NCBI GenBank assembly: GCA_017547585.1
Contig: JAFYPH010000061.1
Coordinates: forward strand, 62,001 to 126,000
Direction: 5' to 3'
DNA: 64,000 nucleotides
DNA from: Bacteroidaceae bacterium
Lineage (GTDB): Bacteria > Bacteroidota > Bacteroidia > Bacteroidales > Bacteroidaceae
Below the pieces are notes generated by a model that saw only the letters and a program-made list of their open reading frames with translations, had not been told where the DNA came from and did not search any database. Shown here one piece after another: positions 26,447 through 35,112 of the stretch; position 1 is the first letter of the stretch; the number at the start of each line of letters is the position of its first letter. The position numbers and the translations under genes are program-made.

Positions 26447-27520
26447 ATGCAACGTCGCGACTTCATCAGAAACATAGGCTTATTGGGACTATTTTCACAT
26501 GTAGCCCCACAGGATGCCTGTGCAGCACTATTCAAAAAAGAAAATCCGCTGAAGGGATTCAACCTGCTCAATAAATTCAACCCCGACTTTCAGACACCAT
26601 TCAGCGAAAAGGATTTTGAAATTATTGCCGAATGGGGATTCAACTTTGTACGTCTGCCACTTTCATATTGGTGCTGGAGCAAAAAAGATGACTGGTACCA
26701 CGTTGATGAAAAGATTCTTAAGGAGATTGACAAAGCCGTAGAATATGGCCGAAAATACAAGATACACGTCAACCTGAACTTTCACAGGGTACCCGGATAC
26801 TGCATTAATCCCCCGCACGAAAATGTCAATCTCTTCGAAAGCAGCGATGCATTGAACGCTTGTGCCTACCATTGGAAGCTCTTCGCCGAAAGATACAAAG
26901 AGCATTCATCGAAATATCTTAGTTTCAACCTCATAAACGAGGCACCGTCGATAACCGACGAAAAATACGACAAAGTTGTACGTCGTCTGATAGCTACCAT
27001 TCGCGAAATTTCGCCCAAACGCACAATTATTGTAGACGGACTCGACGTCGGCTCAAGACCGCTGATGTCTATCGCCGACGAGAAAAACATCATACAGAGT
27101 GGACGCGGCTACCAGCCGATGCTCATTTCGCACTACGAAGCAAGCTGGGTGTTCGGCAACGGGCCAATGTATTTCCCCAAAGAAAAGCTATCGTGGCCAC
27201 TGAACGAGAATGGAAAGATATACGACAAAAATTGGCTGAGCGACACACTCGACAGAAATTGGCAACCATTGATAGAAAAGGGCGGAAAAGTGCATATTGG
27301 AGAATTCGGATGCCACAACCGCACCCCTCACGATGTTGCCATTAAATGGTTGAACGACCTTTTGGATGTTTTTGACGAAAAAGGATGGGGCTGGTCTTTA
27401 TGGAACCTGCATGGAAGTTTCGGAGTCCTCGACAGCGACCGACGCGACGTAAAATACGAGAGCTACAAAGGACACAAGCTCGACCGCAAAATGTTGGACA
27501 TCCTACTGAAGCACAAATAG
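26447..27520 (+). CDS. Glycoside hydrolase family 5 (cellulase-type) with Tat-like signal
   Basis: A 357-residue GH5 enzyme expected to cut beta-1,4-glucan or related mannan/xyloglucan chains. Conserved parts are KGFNLLNKF and GFNFVRLPLSYWCW, the acid/base glutamate E165 in FNLINEAPS, the His-Tyr segment LISHYEASWVFG, and the nucleophile E286 in VHIGEFGCHNR. A substrate-platform tryptophan cluster GWGWSLWN follows. The N-terminus MQRRDFIRNIGLLGLF has a twin-arginine motif ahead of a short hydrophobic stretch, hinting at Tat export. The ATG at 26447 is used because the 12 codons upstream lie within the terminator hairpin. Confidence 0.9.
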   Translation: MQRRDFIRNIGLLGLFSHVAPQDACAALFKKENPLKGFNLLNKFNPDFQTPFSEKDFEIIAEWGFNFVRLPLSYWCWSKKDDWYHVDEKILKEIDKAVEYGRKYKIHVNLNFHRVPGYCINPPHENVNLFESSDALNACAYHWKLFAERYKEHSSKYLSFNLINEAPSITDEKYDKVVRRLIATIREISPKRTIIVDGLDVGSRPLMSIADEKNIIQSGRGYQPMLISHYEASWVFGNGPMYFPKEKLSWPLNENGKIYDKNWLSDTLDRNWQPLIEKGGKVHIGEFGCHNRTPHDVAIKWLNDLLDVFDEKGWGWSLWNLHGSFGVLDSDRRDVKYESYKGHKLDRKMLDILLKHK

Positions 27521-27544
27521 CTTTTTCTATTAGCAAAAGAGATT

Positions 27545-28639
27545 ATGAAACACCCCGAAAATGATGCCTCTTTCAAAGGGCTGAAAGTAAACAGCGGCGT
27601 TGAGCAGCCTGCATCGCTCAACCCCTACCTGAACAGCATGCGGCTGAAACGCGCCGCACGCCTCACTGCCGACGACTATGTAAACGGCATTCTGCGCGGA
27701 GACGTGAACATTCTGAGCCGCGCCGTGACGCTTGTGGAGAGCCGCCGCTACGAAGATGCAGCGCTTGCCCGCGAGGTTGTGGAACGCTGTCTGCCCTACT
27801 CGGGAAAATCGCTGAGAATAGGAATCACAGGAGTGCCCGGAGCGGGAAAAAGCACGTCGATAGACTCATTTGGAATGCACGTGCTGGGCGAGCGTGGCGG
27901 CAAGCTCGCAGTGCTTGCCGTAGACCCCAGCAGCGAGCGCAGCAAGGGAAGCATCCTGGGCGACAAGACCCGCATGGAGCGTCTGTCGCTGAACGCCGAC
28001 GCATTTATACGCCCCAGCGCTTCGGCCGGCTCGTTGGGCGGCGTTGCCCGCAAGACCCGCGAGACAATCATTCTGTGCGAGGCCGCCGGATACGACACTG
28101 TGTTTGTAGAGACTGTGGGCGTTGGCCAGAGTGAAACGGCCGTGTATTCTATGGTCGACTTTTTCCTGCTGATACAGATTGCGGGTGCCGGCGACGAACT
28201 GCAGGGCATCAAGCGAGGAATCATGGAAATGGCCGACGGCATTGTAATCAACAAGGCCGATGGCGAGAATATTGCCGAGGCGCGCCGAGCCGCTACACAC
28301 TACCGCAACGCCCTGCAATTGTTCCCGATGCCCGAGAGCGGCCGCCGTCCGCAGGTGCTCACCTATTCGGGATTCTACGACCTGGGCATCAAAGAGGTGT
28401 GGGACATGATATACGACTACGTGGACTTTGTAAAGGCGAACGGAGTCTTCGAGAGCCGCCGCCGACGTCAGGCAAAATATTGGATGTACGAGAGCATAAA
28501 CGAGCAGCTCTACTCGCGTTTCTACAATACTCCGGGAATGGAAGAGCTCATCGCCGAGTGCGAAAAGAGCCTGTACGACAACCGCATGACCTCTTTTGCC
28601 GCCGCCGCAAAATTGATGAAACATTTTAACGGGGAGTAA
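27545..28639 (+). CDS. meaB: Methylmalonyl-CoA mutase-associated GTPase MeaB
   Basis: A 364-residue G3E-type GTPase that loads and protects adenosylcobalamin in methylmalonyl-CoA mutase. Walker A GVPGAGKST is at residues 96-104, preceded by RIGIT. The switch region has VDPSSERSKGSILGDKTRM, RPSASAGSLGGVARKTRE and ETVGVGQSE, and the base-recognition motif is NKADG. These strings are diagnostic for MeaB/ArgK. The mutase subunits are not in this window, so the gene is separated from its partner. It starts 24 bases after the GH5 stop and is followed by a bidirectional terminator. Confidence 0.95.
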   Translation: MKHPENDASFKGLKVNSGVEQPASLNPYLNSMRLKRAARLTADDYVNGILRGDVNILSRAVTLVESRRYEDAALAREVVERCLPYSGKSLRIGITGVPGAGKSTSIDSFGMHVLGERGGKLAVLAVDPSSERSKGSILGDKTRMERLSLNADAFIRPSASAGSLGGVARKTRETIILCEAAGYDTVFVETVGVGQSETAVYSMVDFFLLIQIAGAGDELQGIKRGIMEMADGIVINKADGENIAEARRAATHYRNALQLFPMPESGRRPQVLTYSGFYDLGIKEVWDMIYDYVDFVKANGVFESRRRRQAKYWMYESINEQLYSRFYNTPGMEELIAECEKSLYDNRMTSFAAAAKLMKHFNGE

Positions 28640-28657
28640 CCGCTGCCCCACTCACAT

Positions 28658-28691
28658 AAAAAAGCCTGACTGAATTCAGTCAGGCTTTTTT
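28658..28691. terminator. Bidirectional terminator between meaB and the BSP-like protease
   Basis: A perfect 34-base palindrome (arms 28658-28674 and 28675-28691) with six As at one end and six Ts at the other sits between the convergent stops at 28639 and 28708. Confidence 0.92.
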
Positions 28692-28707
28692 ATAATCATC
28701 GGATAAT

Positions 28708-29490
28708 CTACTCTTTAATGTCGCCGACAGCAATCTGGTACTCTCTCCACAGAGCATCGATGTCTGCCTCCTGGCCAAGAACTTGCTTGATAGCTTCGTT
28801 GAACGACCAAGGAATAATCTCGAGAGTGGTTCGGTTGAATTTACGCAGGAATTCGGGGTCTTTGTTGTCGCGCAACCACACAAAGAAGTATCCGGCAGTT
28901 CTGTATCCATCCATATAGTTGCCACCTTTGGGACGGTCCACTTCGCCCTTGAAGCCATCGTTGGCTATGCGCACGGCATCGGCCATTCCCTCGATGAATG
29001 CCCAAAAGACTTTACTCGTGCCGTATGTGCCGATACCTTGAGGCTCAAGCTGATAGGCGTGTGTAAGCTCGTGCAACAGCACTCCGCGAGTCTCGAAAAA
29101 TACCTTTGCAGTATCGTTGTCGGTAAAAGACTTTGCAACATACTTTGTGCTGTAGTAGATTGAGACCTCGCCGTTGCCGCCGCCTTTACCCGAAATTCCG
29201 TCCATCTCCTCGATTGTATAATAGAGATTGTTGACAGGCACAATGCTATCATCGGGCGAGAAATAGAGAGTGTTAAGCACTGTTCGTGCCTGCTCGGCAA
29301 TATACTCCTCGGGGTTGGGAATCAGGCTGTGGTAGATGCGCGAGCCCTCGCTCTCGGGAGACTTGTCCTCGAAGAGGATTTTACCTACATTGTAATCTTT
29401 CCACTGATCATTTTGTGTAGTCTGCTGCTGAGAGCAGGAGAGGAGTCCGAAGGCAACGCCCAAGGCTACAATAAAGATACTTTTTTTCAT
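28708..29490 (-). CDS. Basic-secretory-protein family lipoprotein, putative zinc metalloprotease
   Basis: A 260-residue lipoprotein (lipobox GLLSC, Cys 19) of the plant basic secretory protein family (PF04450). The zinc-binding motif HELTH (140-144) in LLHELTHAYQLEP and a downstream EGMAD (167-171) supply a gluzincin-like site. Other family strings are EVSIYYSTKYVA and YRTAGYFFVWL. Homologues are plant defence-associated and bacterial exported proteins; proteolytic activity is inferred from HExxH, and the substrate is unknown. It stands downstream of an antiporter gene on the same strand, 28 bases away. Confidence 0.85.
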   Translation of the reverse strand: MKKSIFIVALGVAFGLLSCSQQQTTQNDQWKDYNVGKILFEDKSPESEGSRIYHSLIPNPEEYIAEQARTVLNTLYFSPDDSIVPVNNLYYTIEEMDGISGKGGGNGEVSIYYSTKYVAKSFTDNDTAKVFFETRGVLLHELTHAYQLEPQGIGTYGTSKVFWAFIEGMADAVRIANDGFKGEVDRPKGGNYMDGYRTAGYFFVWLRDNKDPEFLRKFNRTTLEIIPWSFNEAIKQVLGQEADIDALWREYQIAVGDIKE

Positions 29491-29518
29491 TTTTTATTAT
29501 TTGTTTAATTACACATTT

Positions 29519-30700
29519 TTATTTTGTATGCTCTTTTTCGGCCTTCAGTGCCAATCGCTTGACAATTACCACAAATCCACCCGTAAGGATAAGGTTGGAG
29601 AGGATTGTGAGCAGAGAGATTGCCAACAGCGGGCCGCCGAGGCCGTAGCCTATCGACACGAAAATGATTCCCGCACCAACCTCGCCGCGAGTGAACATTC
29701 CTATGCTCAGCGCCAGACGCTCGGTCAGCGAGCGGTCGCGGTAGAAGAAGAGAGGCACCATCTTGCCTATATTGGAGAGTGCGGTTACTGCAAGCACGTG
29801 CAGAGCAATCTCGCCCCACGACATCGGGCCCACCTGCGCAATCACGCAGTCGCCGGCCATGGCAGCAAAATCGACTCCCACGAAGAGCGGAGCGCTCATT
29901 CCCACAAGGAACATAAACAGATAGGAGACAATGGTTGCCACACTCTCGTCCATCTTTGTATGGTGGTGCTTGGGCTTCATTATCATTCCCAGGATGAACG
30001 CGGGCAGCAGCACCTCAATATGGATGGCCGCATCGACTCCGAACAGCTGTTTCGAGAGCACATAGAGCCCCTGGAAGGCAAACACCAGGATTGTAGAATA
30101 GCCCAGAATGGAGCTCCACGATTGGTTGAGATTGTAGCGTTTGAGGTACTTCCAGCCAATATAGAGGCATAGGAACACCACAAAGACAACCACGCCCAAC
30201 TGCCAGCGCATGCCTATCATGAATATCTGCAGAGGAATCATCAGCAATATAGTGTCGAGGTCGTCGAAGATTGCAAGCACGCGTGTCTTTTGGTACACCC
30301 ACGATGCCTTGAGGCCTGCGGCGGCCAGCATCGTGAAGAGGATGCCCGCAGAGGTGGGCGCCGCGAATCGGCTGAGCAGCAGTGTCTCTTTCCACGCGTC
30401 CCAATCGCTAAAATAGTTCGACGGGAGCAGCACCATATAGTAGAAACAGATTAACAGCCAGGGGGCTGCGGCTGTAGCCATTGCAATAAAGTAGTCGGCA
30501 GTGTAGGAGCGCCAATGGCTCTTGTCGAGCTCGAATTCGCGTCCCACGTTTATCATGATGAAGGCGAGGCACACGTAGAGCATTGAGTCGAACACAGGCT
30601 TTGTCTGCGAGAATACCGCATCGCCGAATACCGTGGGCAGTGTCTGCGAACAGACGAGGCCCATGATAAGAAAGATGGAGAAAAGTGCTATTTTTTTCAT
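29519..30700 (-). CDS. Cation:proton antiporter (CPA family)
   Basis: A 393-residue inner-membrane protein with about 12 helices of the Na+/H+ exchanger fold. Supporting segments are VCLAFIMINVGREFELD near the N-terminus, LSRFAAPTSAGILFTML, the functional-site candidate LAIFDDLDTILLMIP (paired acids), GMSAPLFVGVDFAAM, and SIGMFTRGEVGAGIIFVSIGYG late in the protein. It probably exchanges Na+ or K+ for H+ at the cytoplasmic membrane; no C-terminal TrkA domain is present. It lies between an S46 peptidase gene and the BSP-like gene in a minus-strand series. Confidence 0.87.
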   Translation of the reverse strand: MKKIALFSIFLIMGLVCSQTLPTVFGDAVFSQTKPVFDSMLYVCLAFIMINVGREFELDKSHWRSYTADYFIAMATAAAPWLLICFYYMVLLPSNYFSDWDAWKETLLLSRFAAPTSAGILFTMLAAAGLKASWVYQKTRVLAIFDDLDTILLMIPLQIFMIGMRWQLGVVVFVVFLCLYIGWKYLKRYNLNQSWSSILGYSTILVFAFQGLYVLSKQLFGVDAAIHIEVLLPAFILGMIMKPKHHHTKMDESVATIVSYLFMFLVGMSAPLFVGVDFAAMAGDCVIAQVGPMSWGEIALHVLAVTALSNIGKMVPLFFYRDRSLTERLALSIGMFTRGEVGAGIIFVSIGYGLGGPLLAISLLTILSNLILTGGFVVIVKRLALKAEKEHTK

Positions 30701-30736
30701 TGATAACTTTTTATGTTATAGATAATCAGACTTTTT

Positions 30737-32878
30737 TTACTTCACGACGTTCATTTCCTCTATCAGGCGACGGCAGTTGCCATACTTTTCGATGATGAAG
30801 AGCACGTAGCGGATGTCCACATTGATGCAGCGCTGCTTCTCTGTGTCGAAATTGATGTCGCCGCTGAGCGACTCCCAGTTACCGTCGAATGCGAGACCTA
30901 TAAGCTCGCCCTTTGCATTGAGGACGCCGCTGCCACTGTTACCGCCGGTAATGTCGTTGGTGGTGAGGAAGGCCACGGGCATCTCTCCGTTGGGAAGTGC
31001 ATAGTCGCCAAAGTCTTTCTTCTCGTAGAGCTCTTTCAGGCGGGCGGGTACAATAAACTCGCTGCTCTTGGGATTCTCTTTCTCCATCACTCCCTTGAGG
31101 GTAGTATAGTGGTTGTAGGTTACTCCGTCCTTGGGCTGGTAGGATTTTACGCTGCCGTAGGTCATGCGCATCGTCGAGTTTGCGTCGGGAGCCATAGGAG
31201 CGCCATCGGCCTTTTCCATAAGACCTTTAAGGTAGGTCTTGTGCAAGGGGTTTATTCTCTTTGCAAATTCTGCATTCTGCGCCGAGAGCTTGCTCTGTGT
31301 GGCGAGGATTGCTGTGCGCAACTTCTGTGCAGGGTCCTTCTCGAAGTTCTTGAGGGTGGGCTTTTTCAGGAACTTATTGAGATTCTTCTCGCTTGCAAGA
31401 ATAGAATTATCGTATACCTCGTCGATGTATTTTGCAAGGTTACCTTTGTACTTTTTCTCAATCTCATTCAGATAAGCGTCGCGTTCCTCGGGCTTTGTCA
31501 GCTTGTAGTAGAGGGGCAACAGCTCTTTGGCTATGCGACGGTCGATGTTGTGCACATAGTCGCGGTTGTGCAGCCACGAATAGAGCGACTGCATCTTTTC
31601 GCCCACCTTTTCGGGGGTGTCGAACATATTCTTGTTTCTGTCCGAGAGGTTGCGCGAGAAGAATTCCACGTTTCCTACAAGCTCGTTTACAAGCATTGTA
31701 AGATACTGCGCACGATTCATTTCGTCGACACATTTGTTTATCTGCTCGACAACATTAGCATACTCGCTGTTGCCGATGCTCTGTGCCCACGCCTTGAAGG
31801 CAGCCTCTTCCTGCAACTTTGTCTCGATGACTTTGTTGTCGATGATGGCCTTGTTCATTCCTATTGAGTTTTTCCAATAGTTACTGATGCGGGCGAGCTT
31901 GCTTGCGTACTTTATGTTAATATCCTCGCTCTTCTCCATCTCTTCGCGGATGACCTTGAGGCTGAGGTCGCGCATTGCTATTCTCGGCTCGTTCTTCTGG
32001 TACATACGCTGTTTCACTTCGTCGGCTGTGAGGTAGCGAGAGGTGCTTCCGGGGAATCCCATGATCATTGCAAAGTCGCCATAGTCGAAGCCGGCGATGG
32101 AGATATTCAGATGCTTGGGAGTATTCAGGGGAACATTATCTTTGCTGTATGCAGCGGGGTTGCCCTCCTTGTCGGCGTAGATGCGGAACACTGAAAAGTC
32201 GCCTGTGTGACGGGGCCACATCCAGTTGTCTGTCTCGCCACCGAATTTACCGATGGCAAAAGGAGGTGTTCCCACCAGACGCACGTCTGTGTATTTCTTG
32301 TAGTAGACAAGATAGTATTTGTTCGCCTCGAAATAGGGGAGCAGCTGCGAATAGAGGTATTTTTTGCCCTCAATGTTGTCTGCATCGAAGAGCTCTTTGC
32401 CTACCTTTGCAAGCTCGCCGCGATTGAAAGACTGCTCGACAGTCATTTTGCCGCTTGCCACGCGAGAATTAATCTCGTCGGTAACATCTTTGATGCTAAC
32501 CACAAAGGTGAAGCCCAAGCCCTCGCAGGGGAGCTCCTCTTCGTAGCTCTGGCTCCAGAAGCCATTCTGCAGATAGTTGTGCTCTACGGTGCTCAGCTGC
32601 TGTATGGAGCCGAAGCCGCAGTGGTGGTTGGTGAGTACAAGTCCGTTGGGCGAGACTACCTCTCCTGTGCAGCCGCCACCGAAGATGCCTATCGCATCTT
32701 TCAGCGAGGGGGCGCCGGGCGAGTAGATGTCATCGACGCTTATCTGAAGGCCCAGCTTGCGCATCCGGTCTTCGAGATTCTGCTGACGCATAAGCTGCAG
32801 CAACCACATTCCCTTGTCTGCTTTCAGTTGGGGAATGGCAATAAGTACAAAAACGATTGTCAGGAATAATTTCTTCAT
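30737..32878 (-). CDS. S46 dipeptidyl-peptidase, DPP7 type
   Basis: A 713-residue periplasmic serine exopeptidase that frees dipeptides from peptides. A signal peptide spans about residues 1-20. The chymotrypsin-fold triad is visible as His in GLVLTNHHCGFG (85/86), D227 in RHTGDFSV, and S648 in TGGNSGSGVLN. A helical lid domain lies between the two halves. In P. gingivalis DPP11 an Arg 18 residues after the catalytic Ser dictates acidic P1 specificity; here this position is Gly (in GLAFDGNWES), which points to DPP7-like preference for hydrophobic P1 residues. That is inference from one position. Length matches PgDPP7 (712). Confidence 0.93.
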   Translation of the reverse strand: MKKLFLTIVFVLIAIPQLKADKGMWLLQLMRQQNLEDRMRKLGLQISVDDIYSPGAPSLKDAIGIFGGGCTGEVVSPNGLVLTNHHCGFGSIQQLSTVEHNYLQNGFWSQSYEEELPCEGLGFTFVVSIKDVTDEINSRVASGKMTVEQSFNRGELAKVGKELFDADNIEGKKYLYSQLLPYFEANKYYLVYYKKYTDVRLVGTPPFAIGKFGGETDNWMWPRHTGDFSVFRIYADKEGNPAAYSKDNVPLNTPKHLNISIAGFDYGDFAMIMGFPGSTSRYLTADEVKQRMYQKNEPRIAMRDLSLKVIREEMEKSEDINIKYASKLARISNYWKNSIGMNKAIIDNKVIETKLQEEAAFKAWAQSIGNSEYANVVEQINKCVDEMNRAQYLTMLVNELVGNVEFFSRNLSDRNKNMFDTPEKVGEKMQSLYSWLHNRDYVHNIDRRIAKELLPLYYKLTKPEERDAYLNEIEKKYKGNLAKYIDEVYDNSILASEKNLNKFLKKPTLKNFEKDPAQKLRTAILATQSKLSAQNAEFAKRINPLHKTYLKGLMEKADGAPMAPDANSTMRMTYGSVKSYQPKDGVTYNHYTTLKGVMEKENPKSSEFIVPARLKELYEKKDFGDYALPNGEMPVAFLTTNDITGGNSGSGVLNAKGELIGLAFDGNWESLSGDINFDTEKQRCINVDIRYVLFIIEKYGNCRRLIEEMNVVK

Positions 32879-32915
32879 AGTATTTTTATTTTTTATTATG
32901 CTCGGATAGAATAGG

Positions 32916-33644
32916 TTATTTTTTCACTGTCAGACGGGCAAGATAGTCGTAGTGCTCGCCATCGAGGCACTTCTCGCACAGAAGGCCGCACTGCTCGGCG
33001 TACATTGCAAGGGTGTCAAAGTCAATATAGAGCCAGTCGAATGTCTCGCCCTTTATTCCTCGATACTGCATGCGGTAGTCGAGCTCGCCATAGTATCCTG
33101 CTGCAAGGTCGATGTCGAGCGAGCCATCCTCGTTCTCGAACACATATTTTATGTCCGACGAGTCGAGCAGTATCTGTCCGCCGGGAGCGAGCAGCTGCTT
33201 GGCGCGCATGAAAAACTCGGCGAGGCGCTCTACTTTTCCCACAATGCCGATGCCGTTCATTGCCATGAGCACCGTGTCGAACTTCTCGTCGAAGCTCTTG
33301 TCGAAAAAGTCGACCGCGCGGGCGTCCACCCCACGCTCCTGCATCACCTGCACCGAAATTTCGGAAATGTCTATCGCAACAACCTCGAGGCCGCGTTTCA
33401 TCATCTCCAGCGAGTGGCAGCCGGAGCCTGCGCCCACGTCGAGCACTCGTCCACGGGCAAGATTGAGCGCTTCGCGCTCTTGCGGGGGCATCTGCTCGTA
33501 GGTGCGGAACAGCGTAGCCACGGGAATCTCATCCTCGTAGAACTGCGACGAAAAGACACGCAGCTTGGCGGCCTTTCCGGTGGTGAAATACTCTTTTATC
33601 GCATGCCCCATAGGGTCTTTCTCTTTTCTTGTCGTGTTTGTCAT
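32916..33644 (-). CDS. Class I SAM-dependent methyltransferase
   Basis: A 242-residue soluble enzyme. SAM-binding motif I is LARGRVLDVGAGSGCHSLEM, followed by the motif II acid in EVVAIDISEISV, a VDFFDKSFDEKFDTVLMAMNGIG stretch, and LLAPGGQILLDSSD. This is the usual Rossmann methyltransferase plan, but the acceptor cannot be told. The start may instead be the ATG at codon 12 (MGHAIKEYF). It begins two bases after the stop of the upstream secreted protein, so the two are probably on one transcript. Confidence 0.87.
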   Translation of the reverse strand: MTNTTRKEKDPMGHAIKEYFTTGKAAKLRVFSSQFYEDEIPVATLFRTYEQMPPQEREALNLARGRVLDVGAGSGCHSLEMMKRGLEVVAIDISEISVQVMQERGVDARAVDFFDKSFDEKFDTVLMAMNGIGIVGKVERLAEFFMRAKQLLAPGGQILLDSSDIKYVFENEDGSLDIDLAAGYYGELDYRMQYRGIKGETFDWLYIDFDTLAMYAEQCGLLCEKCLDGEHYDYLARLTVKK

Positions 33645-33646
33645 TG

Positions 33647-34840
33647 TTACTCGAAATATATTTTGCCGCAGATTGTGTTTTTGTCGTATCCATTGATGCG
33701 CGACTCATCGAAGCTCGAAAAGTTTGTGCCGAGGCCTATCATCTGCCTGACGTAGAGCCCGAACTTCACGGTGGAAAAGACATCCATTTTCTTGTTCGGC
33801 GAATATGTTATTATGAATGAATTTCGGCAAGGGGTGCGCGCCTCGTCGTAGGCTGCCGTCTGCCAATCGCGAAGGCCGTATTCCGCTGCGGGCAGCGTGG
33901 CAACAAAGCTGTCGTAGAGGCTGACAATCTCGTCATTATCGTCAAGATAGACGAGGGGCGGCAGGGCTGCCTTTCCCATCGGAGGGATAGCAAGAATCTT
34001 CTGCTCCTTTACCGTCTGCGAGGTCTCCTTTCTATTTTCGATGTTGTATGTGAGGCCATGCGAGGCTGTCCTGCGGCGGCTGTCGTAAGAGGGGCGCGAA
34101 CTTGTGTGCTTGTCCGAGAAGGTCACTTTTTCGTTGCTTTTTCTATTCTGCCTTATCTGCTTGCCACTATAATAGGGGCGGAAAGTGCCGTCGTTGAATA
34201 TTCTGAAACAATTTTCGAGGTCGACGAACAGCATCCTGTCGCTCTTGTTGCGCACGAAGATATTGTAGCGCAGGGCACCCTCGCATTTTGTAATTTCAAC
34301 CTCAATATCTTCGTTGGCGAGCACCGAGCCTTCCGTCACTCCCATTATCGCCACCGCACAATGGGCCTTGCTCTTTTTGGGCTCTTTGCTGCCGTAGCCA
34401 CCGATAGGAGCATTATACTGCCCCACCAGACGAGCATTGTCGGGCGAGACGGCACGCGCAACCTCGCCTTTGGGCTCTTTGGCTGGCTTTTCGGCTGCCC
34501 TTTGAGCAGAATCTTGCTGAAGAATTTCGGTAAAATAGACTACTGTATCTTTTTCGACCTTTGCGGCAGGCGACTGCACCTTGACCTTTGCAGGCGCAGG
34601 GTCGGGAGCAGAGATTGCAACACTCTTCCCTTTGGCCTTTTTCACGGAGAGCACCTTGGCCTTGCCTATTCTTTTCGAGGGGGAATCTTTCCCGGGATTT
34701 TCTCTGTAAGTGATGAATTTCGCATTTATTTTCAGGTCGTAGACGCGCAGTGTGTCGCCACTTTTCTTGACAATAATATCCTGCGCCGCTGCTGTCAGCA
34801 GGCACAAGATTGTAAATGTGGCAATAATCACTCTCTTCAT
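33647..34840 (-). CDS. Secreted hypothetical protein
   Basis: A 397-residue protein with a signal peptide MKRVIIATFTILCLLTAAAQ. A short domain starting DIIVKKSGDTLRVYDLKI and a basic, Pro/Ala-rich linker follow. The main beta-rich domain contains VEITKCEGALRYNIFVRNKSD and later TCRNSFIITYSPN-like strands. No catalytic motif is recognised. Similar secreted proteins of unknown function occur in Bacteroidales. The ATG at 34840 gives the clean signal peptide; one five codons earlier also exists. Transcription probably comes from the repeat-borne promoter at 34867-34898. Confidence 0.72.
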   Translation of the reverse strand: MKRVIIATFTILCLLTAAAQDIIVKKSGDTLRVYDLKINAKFITYRENPGKDSPSKRIGKAKVLSVKKAKGKSVAISAPDPAPAKVKVQSPAAKVEKDTVVYFTEILQQDSAQRAAEKPAKEPKGEVARAVSPDNARLVGQYNAPIGGYGSKEPKKSKAHCAVAIMGVTEGSVLANEDIEVEITKCEGALRYNIFVRNKSDRMLFVDLENCFRIFNDGTFRPYYSGKQIRQNRKSNEKVTFSDKHTSSRPSYDSRRRTASHGLTYNIENRKETSQTVKEQKILAIPPMGKAALPPLVYLDDNDEIVSLYDSFVATLPAAEYGLRDWQTAAYDEARTPCRNSFIITYSPNKKMDVFSTVKFGLYVRQMIGLGTNFSSFDESRINGYDKNTICGKIYFE

Positions 34841-34866
34841 TGTTGCGGCATTCATCTATATTGCTA

Positions 34867-34898
34867 CAAATGTACGAAAAAACGAGCAAAATATAAAG
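34867..34898 (-). promoter_or_regulatory. Repeat-borne promoter of the secreted hypothetical and methyltransferase genes
   Basis: The -7 box TACATTTG (34867-34874, minus strand) lies 27 bases before the ATG at 34840. At the -33 distance (20 bases) is CTTT, one base from consensus. The box is part of the duplicated unit at 34867-35002, whose second copy has the same -7 box at 34949-34956 with TTTT at 19 bases. Confidence 0.5.
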
Positions 34899-35002
34899 GC
34901 TTGCTTTTAATATTTCACAGCGAGTGCATCTGTACATCTGTCGTAAGGCAAATGTACGAAAAACGAGCAAAATATAAAAGCTTGCTTTTAATATTTCACA
35001 GC
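34867..35002 (-). repeat. Tandem pair of a promoter-carrying repeat
   Basis: Copy 1 (34867-34921, 55 bases) and copy 2 (34949-35002, 54 bases) differ by one A insertion and one G/A change; the 27 bases after each copy are more diverged. Each unit, read on the minus strand, has an AAAAGC-nn-GCTTTT hairpin followed by TATTTTGCTCG and a TACATTTG -7 box. This layout matches the repeat pair at 40738-40874. Confidence 0.85.
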
Positions 35003-35112
35003 AAAAACCGCATATACATACGTTACAGGAAAAAAAGCACAAAAAAGTCTCTGTTTTTTTTGTTTTTCTTTACGTTTTTTTTAATTTGCGGCCGTTTACA
35101 AACACAATAGCC

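Noticed and set aside
34867..35002. CRISPR-like array reading of the repeated units
   Set aside because: Only two units with diverging intermediate sequence and no cas gene nearby; the unit contains promoter boxes, so it is a tandem duplication.
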